From: Deltaproteobacteria bacterium
Lineage (GTDB): Bacteria; Desulfobacterota; Syntrophia; Syntrophales; UBA5619
Direction: 5' to 3'
DNA: 34,325 nt
Assembly: GCA_026388345.1 (NCBI GenBank)
Contig: JAPLJY010000100.1
Coordinates: 1 to 34,325 of the forward strand
Shown: positions 17,643 through 27,100 of the stretch, piece after piece
How the letters are laid out: every line of letters begins with the position of its first letter
How positions within the stretch are numbered: the stretch's first letter is position 1
Made by a program: the position numbers and the translations under genes
The notes under the pieces: generated by a model
What the model saw: only the letters and a program-made list of their open reading frames with translations
What the model was told of the DNA's origin: nothing
The model's database searches: none

Positions 17643-18740
17643 GTGGATCCGGCGCCCGCAGCACCCAAACACAACGGCAGAAAAGTCACCGGCTTCATCT
17701 TTGCCGGCATCCTGACCCTTGCGGTGGTTCTGGCCATCGCCTGGTACATTAACTACAAGAAATACCATATCGCCACGGACGACGCGTACGTCACCGGACG
17801 GGTGCATGCCATTGCCGCGAAGGTTCCGGGCACCGTCCGGGCGTTGTATGTCCGGGACAACCAGTTCGTGAAAAAAGACGAACTGCTGCTGATGATTGAT
17901 GATCAAGACTATGAGGTTCGCCTTCGCGATGCGGACTCGGCCCTCCAGGCGGAGCGTTCCCGTCTGGACGAGATGGGTTCCCGGATCGAGGTGACCCGGC
18001 GGCAGCTCATCGAGTCGGAGTATCGCATTGCCGCCGCCCAGGCGGCCGTCCGGCTCCAGGAAACGAACATGAAACAGGCCGATGCCGACTTCAAGCGGGC
18101 GGACCGTCTCTATCAGAAGGCGATTCTTCCCGAGGAAGGCTGGGAAAAGGCGAAGACGAATGCCGATATCGCTCTCGCCCAGACCGAATCGGCGCGGGAA
18201 CAGCTCCGGCAGGCCCAGGCGGCCCTCGCGACCCAGCAGGCCATGATCCGCCAGGCGGAGGCCGCCGCCCGCTCCCAGACGGCCGTGATCGGCCAGAAGG
18301 AACAGATCCGGAAGGCGGAGGATCTGAAGAAGGGATACACGAAACTCGTTGCCCCGGCGGACGGTTACATCGCGAAGCGGACCGTGGAGGTGGGAAACCA
18401 GATTGCCGCAGGCCAGCCGCTGATGGCCGTCGTACCCCTGACCGACGTCTGGATCGTGGCCAACTACAAGGAGACCCAACTCGAACGCGTCCGTCCAGGC
18501 CAGCAGGTGGAGATCAATGTCGATACCTACCCGGACAAGGTTTTCCGGGGCCGGGTGGACAGCATCATGGCCGGGACGGGTTCGGTCTTTTCCCTCTTTC
18601 CGCCGGAGAATGCGACGGGAAGCTATGTGAAGGTCGTGCAGAGGATCCCCGTCAAGATCGTACTGGAACAGGGGACGGACCCCGACCATAACCTCCGGAT
18701 CGGGATGTCCGTGGTCCCGACGATCCACGTGGAGCGCTGA
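17643..18740 (+). CDS. EmrA/HlyD-type membrane fusion protein
   Basis: This 365-residue protein starts at GTG 17643, preceded by GAGGGGAGA. It has one membrane span at about residues 15-36, the signature HIATDDAYVTGRVHAIAAKVPGTV, a long coiled-coil hairpin (about 85-215, rich in A/Q/E/R), and the second half of the lipoyl/barrel domain (LVAPADGYIAKRTVEVGNQIAAGQPLMAVVP). EmrA-type proteins link an inner-membrane exporter to an outer-membrane channel. The MFS partner follows 6 bp later, so the pair is one operon. No outer-membrane TolC-type gene is present. The specific substrate is unknown. Confidence 0.93.
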   Translation: MDPAPAAPKHNGRKVTGFIFAGILTLAVVLAIAWYINYKKYHIATDDAYVTGRVHAIAAKVPGTVRALYVRDNQFVKKDELLLMIDDQDYEVRLRDADSALQAERSRLDEMGSRIEVTRRQLIESEYRIAAAQAAVRLQETNMKQADADFKRADRLYQKAILPEEGWEKAKTNADIALAQTESAREQLRQAQAALATQQAMIRQAEAAARSQTAVIGQKEQIRKAEDLKKGYTKLVAPADGYIAKRTVEVGNQIAAGQPLMAVVPLTDVWIVANYKETQLERVRPGQQVEINVDTYPDKVFRGRVDSIMAGTGSVFSLFPPENATGSYVKVVQRIPVKIVLEQGTDPDHNLRIGMSVVPTIHVER

Positions 18741-18746
18741 AGCCCT

Positions 18747-20264
18747 ATGCCCAGGGTCAACAAGTGGCTCGTTGCCTTGACGGTGATGATTCCCACGCTG
18801 ATGGTGATTGTGGATACCTCCGTCGTCAACGTCTCCCTGGATCATATCCGCGGGAGCCTGTCCGCCGGCATCGACGAGGCCACCTGGTCCATCACCTCGT
18901 ACCTCGCCGCCAACGCCGTTATCATTCCCATGTCGGGGTGGCTCAGCCGCCTTTTCGGCCGCAAGCGCTATCTGGTCTCCTCCGTCGCCCTCTTTACCGT
19001 AAGCTCGCTTTTTTGCGGGCTCGCCTGGAGCATTCAGAGTCTCATCATCTTCCGGGTCCTTCAGGGCCTCGCAGGTGGAGCCCTCCAACCCCTCTCCCAG
19101 TCGATCCTGCTCGAAACCTTTCCCGTCTATCAGCACGGGATGGCGATGGCGATCTTCGGGATCGGGATCATGTTCGGGCCGATCATCGGGCCGGTCCTGG
19201 GCGGCTGGATCACGGACAGTTGGTCCTGGCACTGGATCTTCTTCGTCAACGTCCCCTTCGGGATCATCTCCATCTTCATGACGATTTTCTTCATCTTCGA
19301 CCCGCCCTACATGAAAAAGACGAAAATGAAGATCGACTACTGGGGGCTCATTCTCATGACCGTCGGCGTCGGCTGCCTGCAACTGATTCTCGACCGGGGC
19401 CAGCGGGAGGACTGGTTCTCTTCAGAGCTTATTACCTGGATGACCGTGGCCTGCGGTGTCGCGCTGGTTTTCTTCATTCTTGTGGAACGCGTCGTGAAGG
19501 AGCCCATCGTCGATCTTAAAGTCTTCAAGGACGCCACCTTCGTCCTCGGCAACGTGATCCTGTTTTTCGTCGTGATGAACCTCTTCGGCAGCATCGTCAT
19601 GCTGCCCATCTATCTTCAGACCCTCATGGGCTACACGGCGACCCTTTCGGGGTTCGTCCTCGGGCCGGGCGGGATCGCCAACCTCCTGTGCATGCCCATC
19701 GTCGGCCAGCTCGTCTCGCGGGGATATCCCAAAGGGCTGATCCTCTTCGGGATACTGGTGACGGCTTATGCAACGTATCAGATGTCCCAGTTCAATCTGC
19801 AGGTCGATTTCAATGCGGTCCTCTGGCCCCGGGTCATGCTGGGGATCGGGGTGGCCTTTGTCTTCATTCCCTTAACCACGATTTCCCTGTCGCATATCCG
19901 GAAGGAGGAAATGGGCAACGCCAGCGCCGTCTTCAACCTGCTCCGCAACCTGGGCGGAAGCTTCGGGGTTGCACTATCCGCGACGATCCTGGCCCGGCAG
20001 GCCCAGGTCCACCAGGCCCACTTGACGGAGCACCTGACCCCTTTCGACCCCGCCTATGTGCTGAGCGCACAGCAAAGCGCCCGGACCCTGCTTGAGAAGG
20101 GTATCGAGGCCAGCCAGGCCGCCCAGGGCGGGATGGAGTTGATCTATCAGCGCCTCCTCAGGGAGGCGGCCATGCTCTCCTTCAATAACGTTTTCTATCT
20201 TTTGACCGTCCTCATGCTCCTCACCGTTCCCCTCGTCTTCTTCATGCGGCGTACACCAAGATAA
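18747..20264 (+). CDS. EmrB-type 14-span MFS exporter (DHA2)
   Basis: This 505-residue inner-membrane protein has about 14 hydrophobic segments. DHA2 features are visible: VDTSVVNVSLDHIRGSLSAG near the start, WLSRLFGRKRYL (motif A), FRVLQGLAGGALQPLSQSIL, and GIGIMFGPIIGPVLGGWITD (motif C of antiporters). It would export drugs or toxic hydrophobic compounds in exchange for protons, working with the EmrA-like protein encoded just upstream. Length and composition are normal. The 216 bp after it show no strong terminator; the next gene is a convergent remnant. Confidence 0.94.
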   Translation: MPRVNKWLVALTVMIPTLMVIVDTSVVNVSLDHIRGSLSAGIDEATWSITSYLAANAVIIPMSGWLSRLFGRKRYLVSSVALFTVSSLFCGLAWSIQSLIIFRVLQGLAGGALQPLSQSILLETFPVYQHGMAMAIFGIGIMFGPIIGPVLGGWITDSWSWHWIFFVNVPFGIISIFMTIFFIFDPPYMKKTKMKIDYWGLILMTVGVGCLQLILDRGQREDWFSSELITWMTVACGVALVFFILVERVVKEPIVDLKVFKDATFVLGNVILFFVVMNLFGSIVMLPIYLQTLMGYTATLSGFVLGPGGIANLLCMPIVGQLVSRGYPKGLILFGILVTAYATYQMSQFNLQVDFNAVLWPRVMLGIGVAFVFIPLTTISLSHIRKEEMGNASAVFNLLRNLGGSFGVALSATILARQAQVHQAHLTEHLTPFDPAYVLSAQQSARTLLEKGIEASQAAQGGMELIYQRLLREAAMLSFNNVFYLLTVLMLLTVPLVFFMRRTPR

Positions 20265-20480
20265 AAAAAGCTCCAACCAGCTTGAAAAACCCTCCTCCCG
20301 AAGCATTACCCATGATCCCGGCTAACTTGACCCAGGATTGAAACGACGCCAAAGTATCGCCTCAATCCTTGATTTGAAGATGCGTCTGTCGAGTGATGCT
20401 TGGATTTGGCTTGTTTTTGCATATTATGCGATTTTGTGATTTGCCCGATGCGGCAGCAACCGGGAATTGTGTTTCATCCC

Positions 20481-20960
20481 TCACGGACCTACACGTCTAA
20501 TAACACGATACTGCAAGAAAATCAGGATTGCGATCGCCAATATAACAACAACATAGAGAAGGTACTTGTAACGCTCGGTGAAAGGGAGACGGGCATCGTT
20601 TCCGGCGAACTTCGTGTTTTCGCGAACCGGTCCGAGGGATGCCATCGGCAACTCGTCTAACTTTTGCTTCACAATGATTCCGGCCAGATCAAACCGGGGC
20701 TGTTGTGCCAGCGGATTGCCCCAGAAGAGATACAGTTTCCGGTCCGCCTGCTGTTTAAATATCAGCAGTCTGCGATAGCCTTTGCCGGTAATGTTGGTGA
20801 CCGAAAGAGGCGGGCTGTCAAGGTTCTTGAATATCAGGCGAAATTCTTTGGCCGCAACCTCCGGCATGTCAATGGCCAGTTGCGATTCATGCATCGTTTC
20901 CATATCGAAGCTGAAAAGGGTTCCCTCCCAGCGGGGAGACCATCCGGGTGGTCGTCGGCA
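20481..20960 (-). pseudogene. 3' remnant of a DUF3999-like membrane protein gene
   Basis: The frame reads GWSPRWEGTLFSFD.. then MPEVAAKEFRLIFKNLDSPP, LYLFWGNPLAQQPRFDLAGI, and a final membrane helix YLLYVVVILAIAILIFL with a positive tail. The WGNPxAxxPRFDLA block and the C-terminal anchor resemble the end of DUF3999 proteins, which are usually about 450 residues with a signal peptide. Here only about 155 residues remain: going upstream, the frame runs directly into the stop codon of the restriction-helicase gene. No start with a ribosome site is seen. It is best explained as a gene cut by arrival of the defence island. The family assignment is moderately sure. Confidence 0.55.
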
Positions 20961-23654
20961 TTATATTTTCTCTTTGTATTCCTTGAAGGCTTCCAGCAAT
21001 TGCCGGAATGAAGTTGGCTTGTATTTTTCAAAACTTTCTTCGTCCACGTAAACAAAGTCGTACTCCACGTCTGTCTGCACCCGGTTGATGTCTTCGCACC
21101 ACTGCCGCAGCCGCGCCATCTTCAGCGGCACGTCCAAATCCTCCCGCCCCTTCGTTTCCACAATGACAATCCGCTTGTCCGACAGCTTGACCATAAAATC
21201 CGGGTAGTAGTTGGAAATGTCGCCATCGGCGTTCACGTAGTCCAACTTGAAATGCACGGCCATGTAGTTCTTCGCGAAAGAGACCACGTCGCCGCAACCT
21301 TCCAGGAAGTTGGCGAATTGCAGTTCTAGTTGGTTGTCGCCAATGATGCGGTTGAAAACGCTTTTCTTCGGGACAAGGTAGCCTTGATCCTTGGCCACAA
21401 AAGGCCGGGTCTGGCGCAACTTGATCGTGTCCCGGATTTCGGCGTCGCCTTTGTCCCGGACGGTCAGCGCGTTGATAGCCTTTTTGAAGGTCTCGATCAG
21501 TGTCTTGGTGGCGGCCGGTTCCGACAGGTTGCGTAATGTGTTGGGGTTCTCCAGTTCCACCGGGCGGTCAAACAACTCCTCTTTCACAAACGCCTTGACC
21601 TTGCCATACAGCACATCATAGCCACTGACCAGGCGCAGATCCTTCATGATGGTCTGCGCGAAGTAGCCGATCACGCTGCGGTAGTCGGCAACGCCGGCCG
21701 TGTCGAGGATCGTGGTATGCGTAATCTCGCCGTTGGCGATGTCCTTGAAGACAATCTCCCGCTGTTCTTCCTCGCTGAACTGCAAATACAACAATCGCTG
21801 ATGCCCCAGCGTTCCCACGTCCAGATCGCCCAGGCTTTTGTACTCCCGGTAGACACGGGGGCTCAGCACGGGGATTTCAATGTCCAGCGCGGCGATGTCC
21901 TTCTTCTCGTTCTCCTTGTCAACTTCGACCACCAGCGGGGTCTTCGGCCCCGTCCCTTCCCCCATCGCCTTGCGCTCCAGCACGACGCCTTCGGCCTGAA
22001 TGGATTCCACGAAGTCCATGAAGGCATTGGTGCCGACCACGCTGACGTACTCTTCCACATCGCCGGGATACATCTTGCGCAAACCCCGGCCCAGCGTCTG
22101 CTCGGGAAGGATATTGCTCTGGGCGGCATAGGCGCGCAGCCCCACGATGGTGGTGACATTCTTCACGTCCCACCCCTCTTTGAGCATCATCACCGAGACG
22201 ATGGCCTTGTACGGGCTGTCCATCCCGTCAATTTCATTGGCTTGCTTGCGCAGTTCATCCAGTTCGTCCTTGTCCTTGCCCGAGGCGGATTCGGAAATCT
22301 CGCCGTTGTTCTTGGTGTGAATGACCAGCACGGTGTCTTTATCGGCAAATTCCGGATACGTGCCCCGCAGATACTCGGCCACGTCGTCGCAGTTGCGCGT
22401 GTCGTCGGTCATCACGAACAGGATCGCCTTCTTGCCCATCTTCTCGTGCTCGGCATAGGCCTTGCGCCACTCGATCACGCCCAGATGGATATAGTCGGTA
22501 TATTTCTCGGTGTACTTCGCGCTCTGGCGCTCCTGCAATTTCGCGCGGCTCGGCGCGTCGGGCAGGACCGGATGTTTCACCACATTTTGCGAGATGGCCT
22601 CCACCAGCGGGTAATCGGCCACGGTCTGCACGAAAATCGCTCCGTTGTTGTGCTTGGGCGTGGCCGTCGTGTCCACCTGCATGGAAAGGGCTGCCCCCTT
22701 CTGCTTCAGGCGGTTGTGAATATCCTCGATTGCTTTGAACCACGCCATGCGCGGGTCGTGAATATGGTGCGCCTCGTCATTCAACACCATCAGTTCGTCA
22801 ATATCCCGGACGATCATCCCCAGGTCCACCTTGGAATCCGTGGTCGCGCCCGTGGGGCGCTTGCCCAGGAAATAGTCCCGCATGTCTTCATCATCCGGTG
22901 AAGGCGGAATGTCGTCGCCCGAATAAACCCGGTGGATGTTGGTCAGGAAGATATTGCCCGTAGGCCGGGTGATACGAACCTCGTCTTGCAGATGCAGCGT
23001 CAGTTGAAAATCGTCGCGCCAGTTGCGCCCGTCAAACCCATTGTCCGGCAGCACCGGATCGGCAAAAAAGATACGGAGACCCTGGAAATCCCGGTAAATA
23101 CGGTCCAGAACGATGATATTGGGTGTGATGACCAGGAAATTCCGCGCCAGTTCAGATTCCGGCTCGTAGAGCTTGTGATAAAAACTCCACGCCAGCGCCA
23201 GGCTCAAGACCTTGGTCTTACCGGTTCCCGTCGCCATCTTCACCACGAACCGCCGCCAAGTCTCGTCGAACATGCTCCCGGATACAAGGCCGCTTGAATC
23301 GAAGCGCATCATATCGTGCTTGTCCTGAACCCCCGCCACATCGTAGAGGTAGATAATCGTCTCCAGCGCCTCGCGCTGGGCAAAGTAGTATTCAAACTCC
23401 ACCATGGTCCCGTCGGCCTTCGGCAGCAGGTGCGGCGTCTTGAACCACCAGTTGAGCAGGCTCCGGCTGGTGTCCGCCGCGCCCACGTACCCCCCGTCCC
23501 GGAACTCCTTCACCTTGCGGCGCAGCACCGGCACCAGCGGCGGCATGAGCTTGTCCATGCTGCTTTCCCGCAACGCCTCATCGGCGGGAAACCAGCGGAT
23601 GCCCGGGTCGAGGATCGTGTGCGGGGATTGCGGAAAGTCTTTATGCAGCGCCAT
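20961..23654 (-). CDS. res: Type III-like restriction subunit (helicase-nuclease, Res)
   Basis: This 897-residue protein, read from the ATG at 23654, is preceded by GGAAAGGA. Residues 140-147 are Walker A (MATGTGKT), 293-296 the DEAH box (LNDEAHHIHD), and later helicase motifs include VDTTATPKHNN, ILFVMTDDT, VSVMMLKEGWDVKNVTTIVGL and EQTLGRGLRKMYPG. Near residue 840 is a PD-(D/E)xK nuclease core (YYPDFMVKLSDKRIVIVETKG). This is the order of type III Res subunits, which translocate or switch on DNA and cut when two sites meet. It is the last gene of a mod-dinD-res set. Its stop abuts the DUF3999 remnant. Confidence 0.92.
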   Translation of the reverse strand: MALHKDFPQSPHTILDPGIRWFPADEALRESSMDKLMPPLVPVLRRKVKEFRDGGYVGAADTSRSLLNWWFKTPHLLPKADGTMVEFEYYFAQREALETIIYLYDVAGVQDKHDMMRFDSSGLVSGSMFDETWRRFVVKMATGTGKTKVLSLALAWSFYHKLYEPESELARNFLVITPNIIVLDRIYRDFQGLRIFFADPVLPDNGFDGRNWRDDFQLTLHLQDEVRITRPTGNIFLTNIHRVYSGDDIPPSPDDEDMRDYFLGKRPTGATTDSKVDLGMIVRDIDELMVLNDEAHHIHDPRMAWFKAIEDIHNRLKQKGAALSMQVDTTATPKHNNGAIFVQTVADYPLVEAISQNVVKHPVLPDAPSRAKLQERQSAKYTEKYTDYIHLGVIEWRKAYAEHEKMGKKAILFVMTDDTRNCDDVAEYLRGTYPEFADKDTVLVIHTKNNGEISESASGKDKDELDELRKQANEIDGMDSPYKAIVSVMMLKEGWDVKNVTTIVGLRAYAAQSNILPEQTLGRGLRKMYPGDVEEYVSVVGTNAFMDFVESIQAEGVVLERKAMGEGTGPKTPLVVEVDKENEKKDIAALDIEIPVLSPRVYREYKSLGDLDVGTLGHQRLLYLQFSEEEQREIVFKDIANGEITHTTILDTAGVADYRSVIGYFAQTIMKDLRLVSGYDVLYGKVKAFVKEELFDRPVELENPNTLRNLSEPAATKTLIETFKKAINALTVRDKGDAEIRDTIKLRQTRPFVAKDQGYLVPKKSVFNRIIGDNQLELQFANFLEGCGDVVSFAKNYMAVHFKLDYVNADGDISNYYPDFMVKLSDKRIVIVETKGREDLDVPLKMARLRQWCEDINRVQTDVEYDFVYVDEESFEKYKPTSFRQLLEAFKEYKEKI

Positions 23655-23749
23655 TATTTGTCCTTTCCATCGTTCATCGGTATTTTTCAAGACATCGTTA
23701 ATTTACCACGAAACAGGCAGCAATTAACGTTTTTTACAGAATCGTTCCT

Positions 23750-24616
23750 TTATTTGTCCTCGCTTTTCTTCTTTGCAGGCGTCTCAGCATTGCCGAGTTG
23801 CTTGCGCTGTTGGGTCTCGATCTTCTTGATGCTTTCAACCACCGGCAATTCTTCGGGCATCGTGCCGCCCAATTCCCGGATGGTTTGCCGCACCTTTGCG
23901 CCGACTTCGCGATGCGTCCGGTTCGCGGCGTCTCTCCCCTTCACCTCGTCCCTGCGCAGTTTTTCCTCCGCCTGGGTCGCGCGAAACAGGTTCGCCGCCA
24001 GTTCCGTGCTGCCCATGTGATCCAGAATCTTCTGGCTCTTTTTCAAACCTTTCCGACGGTGAATGTCCTCCTGTTTCAGTCCGCCATAAAGCCCCATGTA
24101 TCCGTGATTTTGAAAGATGGCGTAGTCAATGGGTTCGATGACGCCCGCACCTTTGGCCGCGTCGGCCAACTGAACGTTATGACGCCGAATCTCTTCACGC
24201 AACAGAACCCGCCGCTCATCCTCGACGCGCCCGTCCGCCAATTCCTGCCGACGCGTCTGGATCGCGAAATAGGTTTGACCATGCGCCACAATTTCCTTCT
24301 TGGGATCGGCGTTTTGAATAGCCAGGTAGCAGGCATAGCGGGACAAGAGGATGGTTTTAACAGGTCGTTCCGCGCCGCTACCGATGGCGACCATTTCGGT
24401 GACGTCAACGAAATGGTCTTCGATACGGTAACCACTATTGAAACAGGACAACTTGGCCTTCTCAATTACCCCCTCAAAATTGCGATAATCGCCGTAATCC
24501 AATATTCCGGCAAAGTCGCGGCTTGACCAAAATTCCATACCTGCATCGTTCGTACGCTTGATCCGCTCGAAAGGCGAAATATGACCTCCGGCGGTTTTCC
24601 CTATTTCCTTGCTCAT
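23750..24616 (-). CDS. dinD: DNA-damage-inducible protein D (DinD)
   Basis: This protein is very similar to E. coli DinD (274 residues; here 288): SPFERIKRTNDAGMEFWSSR, LSRYACYLAIQN, GQTYFAIQTRRQELAD, AIFQNHGYMGLYGGL, RKGLKKSQKILDHMGSTELA, ANLFRATQAEEKLRRD, KVRQTIRELGGTMPEELP. DinD is SOS-induced in E. coli and has been reported to inhibit RecA-dependent strand exchange. The start at 24616 follows AAGGAG at about 10 nt. An upstream in-frame ATG at 24694 would force translation through a 26-bp palindrome and is less likely. The gene is wedged between mod and res, in the same direction, which suggests a role linked to DNA damage from the restriction system. Confidence 0.92.
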   Translation of the reverse strand: MSKEIGKTAGGHISPFERIKRTNDAGMEFWSSRDFAGILDYGDYRNFEGVIEKAKLSCFNSGYRIEDHFVDVTEMVAIGSGAERPVKTILLSRYACYLAIQNADPKKEIVAHGQTYFAIQTRRQELADGRVEDERRVLLREEIRRHNVQLADAAKGAGVIEPIDYAIFQNHGYMGLYGGLKQEDIHRRKGLKKSQKILDHMGSTELAANLFRATQAEEKLRRDEVKGRDAANRTHREVGAKVRQTIRELGGTMPEELPVVESIKKIETQQRKQLGNAETPAKKKSEDK

Positions 24617-24651
24617 GGTTGAAAAACTCCTTTCGACCTTCTGCCTGGCTT

Positions 24652-24759
24652 TAATTCCATCGAATTCGATGGAATTAGAATGCGGGTTGTTCAATTGCTC
24701 CCACTTTAATTATGGCGAATTCGCCACAATTTAAACCCGTCGAATTCGACGGGTTTAAA
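24652..24759. repeat. Three GAATTC-centred palindromes between mod and dinD
   Basis: Three separate inverted repeats share the centre CGAATTCG but have different arms. The first is a perfect 26 bp at 24652-24677 (half TAATTCCATCGAA). The second is 24 bp with one mismatch at 24708-24731 (inner half TGGCGAA). The third is a perfect 30 bp at 24730-24759 (half TTTAAACCCGTCGAA), beginning 13 bp before the mod stop region ends. Centre-to-centre distances are 55 and 25 bp. Each could form a hairpin in the mod-dinD message or act as a protein-binding site. No T-run follows any of them. Confidence 0.85.
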
Positions 24760-24771
24760 ACATGAAAAGTC

Positions 24772-27042
24772 TTATTTCTTCCCTCCCACGGTGACTTCAA
24801 CGATCGTCATCGTGTCATTGCCGAAGATGTCCACCACCTTGACTGCGATCTTGCGCCGCCCCGGCGCGCATTCGTGAAAGATACTCTTCAGTTCCAGCGA
24901 TCGGTCCTTCTTCGTGCGGAAGCTCTGCCATTCGTTCTCGAAGATGTAATCCCCGGTCCAGCACTCTTCCCATTCGCCGGTTTCCTCGTTCTTCACCCGG
25001 ATGATCTCGCGCTTGTTCTCAAAGTCGAAGTCCACAGACCAGTAGTCAATCCAGTCGGTCCAGTTCTTGGTGAGCACTTCACGGGTGACGATGCCGTCCT
25101 TGTCCTTGCTCACCTTCACGATCTGACCCTTCTCCACTACGATCCGGCTGCCTTTGTTCTTGATGGCCGCCTCCGCGTTGGCAATCGAGTCCTGCGAATA
25201 GAACACCGAAAAATCCGTCAGCTCCACCGCCACGCTGTTCTTTGCGACATACGTTTTGACCTCGATGGCCGCCACGTCGTGGAACACCACCTGGTTCTTT
25301 TCCACGGCCCGCTTGTCGAAAACCTCGGCGGGGATGTACTTCGGCGCGATGTCGATCCCCTTGGCCCGCGCCTCGTCCAGCACGTTCGGGAACAGCCCCA
25401 TCTCGAACTCGAAGCCCAGAATGTCCACCTTGGTGATGTGCTTCTTCCGGCATTCGAGGATGATTTCCTCTACGAAGAGGCGTGTCACCGGCAGGTTGAC
25501 CGGACCGATAGCCACCAGCCGCCCTGCCTTCTTGCCGTGGAACGCCGCGAAGCCCGTCGTCTTCTCCGCGCGGTAGGCGCGCAGGATCAGGTCGAGGAAC
25601 GCCGCCTCCTTTTCCTCAATCTGCTTGCGCTGCTCTTCTTCGCGCAGGTTCGGATTGACACCGATGTAGTGCTGCCGTTCATACTTGCCCAGGTTGAGGA
25701 TTTCAAAGGCGCGGTAGTCCTTGCCCTCGGCTTTGAGCTGCCGCTGCACGCCGATCAGCCGCTTACGGGTGGTGTGGATGGCGAACTTACCCAGGTCACA
25801 GCCGATCCATTTGCGGTTGAGTTTTTCCGCCACGGCCAGCGCGGTGCCGGAGCCGCTGAAGATATCAGCCACCAGATCGCCTTCGTTGGAAGAGGCTTTG
25901 ATGATGCGTTCGAGAAGGCTCTCGGGTTTTTGGGTAGGGTAGTCCACTCGCTCAACAGCTTGGCTATTGGCCGCCTTTATGTCCGTCCAAATAGACTGTA
26001 TTGCTGCTCCTTTGATCTCATCCAAATATGACTTAAGCCGGGGCCATCCACCTTCTTTGGTCGGCCAGTAGATTCTGCCTTCTTTGTCAAGTCTATCCAA
26101 CTCAGTGACCGCAAACTTCCAGTGATTGCCTTTTGACGAAGGCGAAAACCCTCGCCACGTTTCACCAGAAAGACCGTTTCGAAGACCCGATTGTGTCGCG
26201 TCAATCGTCGCGAATCTCCGCCCATCGTTCTCCGTGTATGTGTAGTACCGGTCGAGGTATTCTTTGTCGTGCGCCGTATATATCTCATTGAATTTGAACG
26301 AAGCAGACTTCCCGTAAAGGTAAATGCAGTCATGGATGTGGTTGAACGTGTGCGAATCACTCCTTGCCGACGTCCGTTTCCAAACGATTTCGTTCCGTAG
26401 GTTACCTGGCCCAAAGACCTCATCCAAACAGAACCGAATATGCGAGTTCACCCGCCAATCACAATGCACATAAATGCTCCCATCCTCCGCCAGCAAATCC
26501 CGCATCAGGATCAGACGTTCGTAGATCATGGAGATGAAGGAATCCGAGCCTTTGCCCCAGGTATCGCGGTAGGCGATCTCTTCCAGGATGTTTGGCTTCT
26601 TGGTGAAGGTGTCGCCGCCGATCTCGATGTCCATGCTGAAATCCGCGCCCACGTCGAACGGCGGGTCAATGGAGAACAGTTTGATGCCACCCTGTTTCTC
26701 AATCTCCTCACGCAACGGGCCGTTCTTCAGGGAGGAGAGGACGAGCTTGTTGTCCCCCCAGATGAGCTTGTTTGTCCAGCCTTTGAGCTGGCGACCCCGT
26801 GCGTCCAGCGAGAACAGGTCCATCTGCAAGCGGGTGTCCTTTTCGGCGCGCGGTTCGTCCACCTGCTCGATGACCTGGAAGGGCAGGACGATATTGCAGA
26901 CCTCGCTCGTCTTGCCATTCCAGACCAGTTCCACCTCCCGCTTATCCTCGAACAGCAGAAAGCGATACTTCTCCGGCAACGGCCTGTCCGCCTCGATAAA
27001 ACGGACAATCTCCTGCTGTTCCTGTTCGGTCAATCGTGGCAT
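24772..27042 (-). CDS. mod: Type III-like DNA methyltransferase (Mod)
   Basis: This 756-residue protein is a beta-class amino-methyltransferase: the catalytic motif DPPF is at residues 126-129 and precedes the SAM-binding motif DIFSGSGT (residues 393-400). Supporting blocks are IWGDNKLVLSSL, YVHCDWRVNSHIRFCLDEVFG, NEIVWKRTSARSD and YPTQKPESLLERII. The region between the two motifs should hold the target-recognition domain. The C-terminal 300 residues are an extension (EVKTYVAKNSVAVELTDFSV and after) seen in Mod proteins that pair with Res. It would modify adenine or cytosine N4 in an unknown site. The gene starts with GGAG at normal spacing and leads the mod-dinD-res set. Confidence 0.92.
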   Translation of the reverse strand: MPRLTEQEQQEIVRFIEADRPLPEKYRFLLFEDKREVELVWNGKTSEVCNIVLPFQVIEQVDEPRAEKDTRLQMDLFSLDARGRQLKGWTNKLIWGDNKLVLSSLKNGPLREEIEKQGGIKLFSIDPPFDVGADFSMDIEIGGDTFTKKPNILEEIAYRDTWGKGSDSFISMIYERLILMRDLLAEDGSIYVHCDWRVNSHIRFCLDEVFGPGNLRNEIVWKRTSARSDSHTFNHIHDCIYLYGKSASFKFNEIYTAHDKEYLDRYYTYTENDGRRFATIDATQSGLRNGLSGETWRGFSPSSKGNHWKFAVTELDRLDKEGRIYWPTKEGGWPRLKSYLDEIKGAAIQSIWTDIKAANSQAVERVDYPTQKPESLLERIIKASSNEGDLVADIFSGSGTALAVAEKLNRKWIGCDLGKFAIHTTRKRLIGVQRQLKAEGKDYRAFEILNLGKYERQHYIGVNPNLREEEQRKQIEEKEAAFLDLILRAYRAEKTTGFAAFHGKKAGRLVAIGPVNLPVTRLFVEEIILECRKKHITKVDILGFEFEMGLFPNVLDEARAKGIDIAPKYIPAEVFDKRAVEKNQVVFHDVAAIEVKTYVAKNSVAVELTDFSVFYSQDSIANAEAAIKNKGSRIVVEKGQIVKVSKDKDGIVTREVLTKNWTDWIDYWSVDFDFENKREIIRVKNEETGEWEECWTGDYIFENEWQSFRTKKDRSLELKSIFHECAPGRRKIAVKVVDIFGNDTMTIVEVTVGGKK

Positions 27043-27100
27043 AAAAATTCACTCCTTCGCGGTGCTTTACTCGGTTTCAGGCCGAGGGGCATTATAGAAA

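Noticed and set aside
17622..19382. A 586-codon open frame on the minus strand across the efflux genes
   Set aside because: It is antisense to two clear emrA/emrB-type genes; its product is rich in D/G/H/R with no domain, the usual shadow of GC-rich coding sequence.
24652..24694. Longer dinD start at 24694
   Set aside because: The extension would be translated from a 26-bp palindrome, lacks a ribosome site and is absent from E. coli DinD, while 24616 has AAGGAG.
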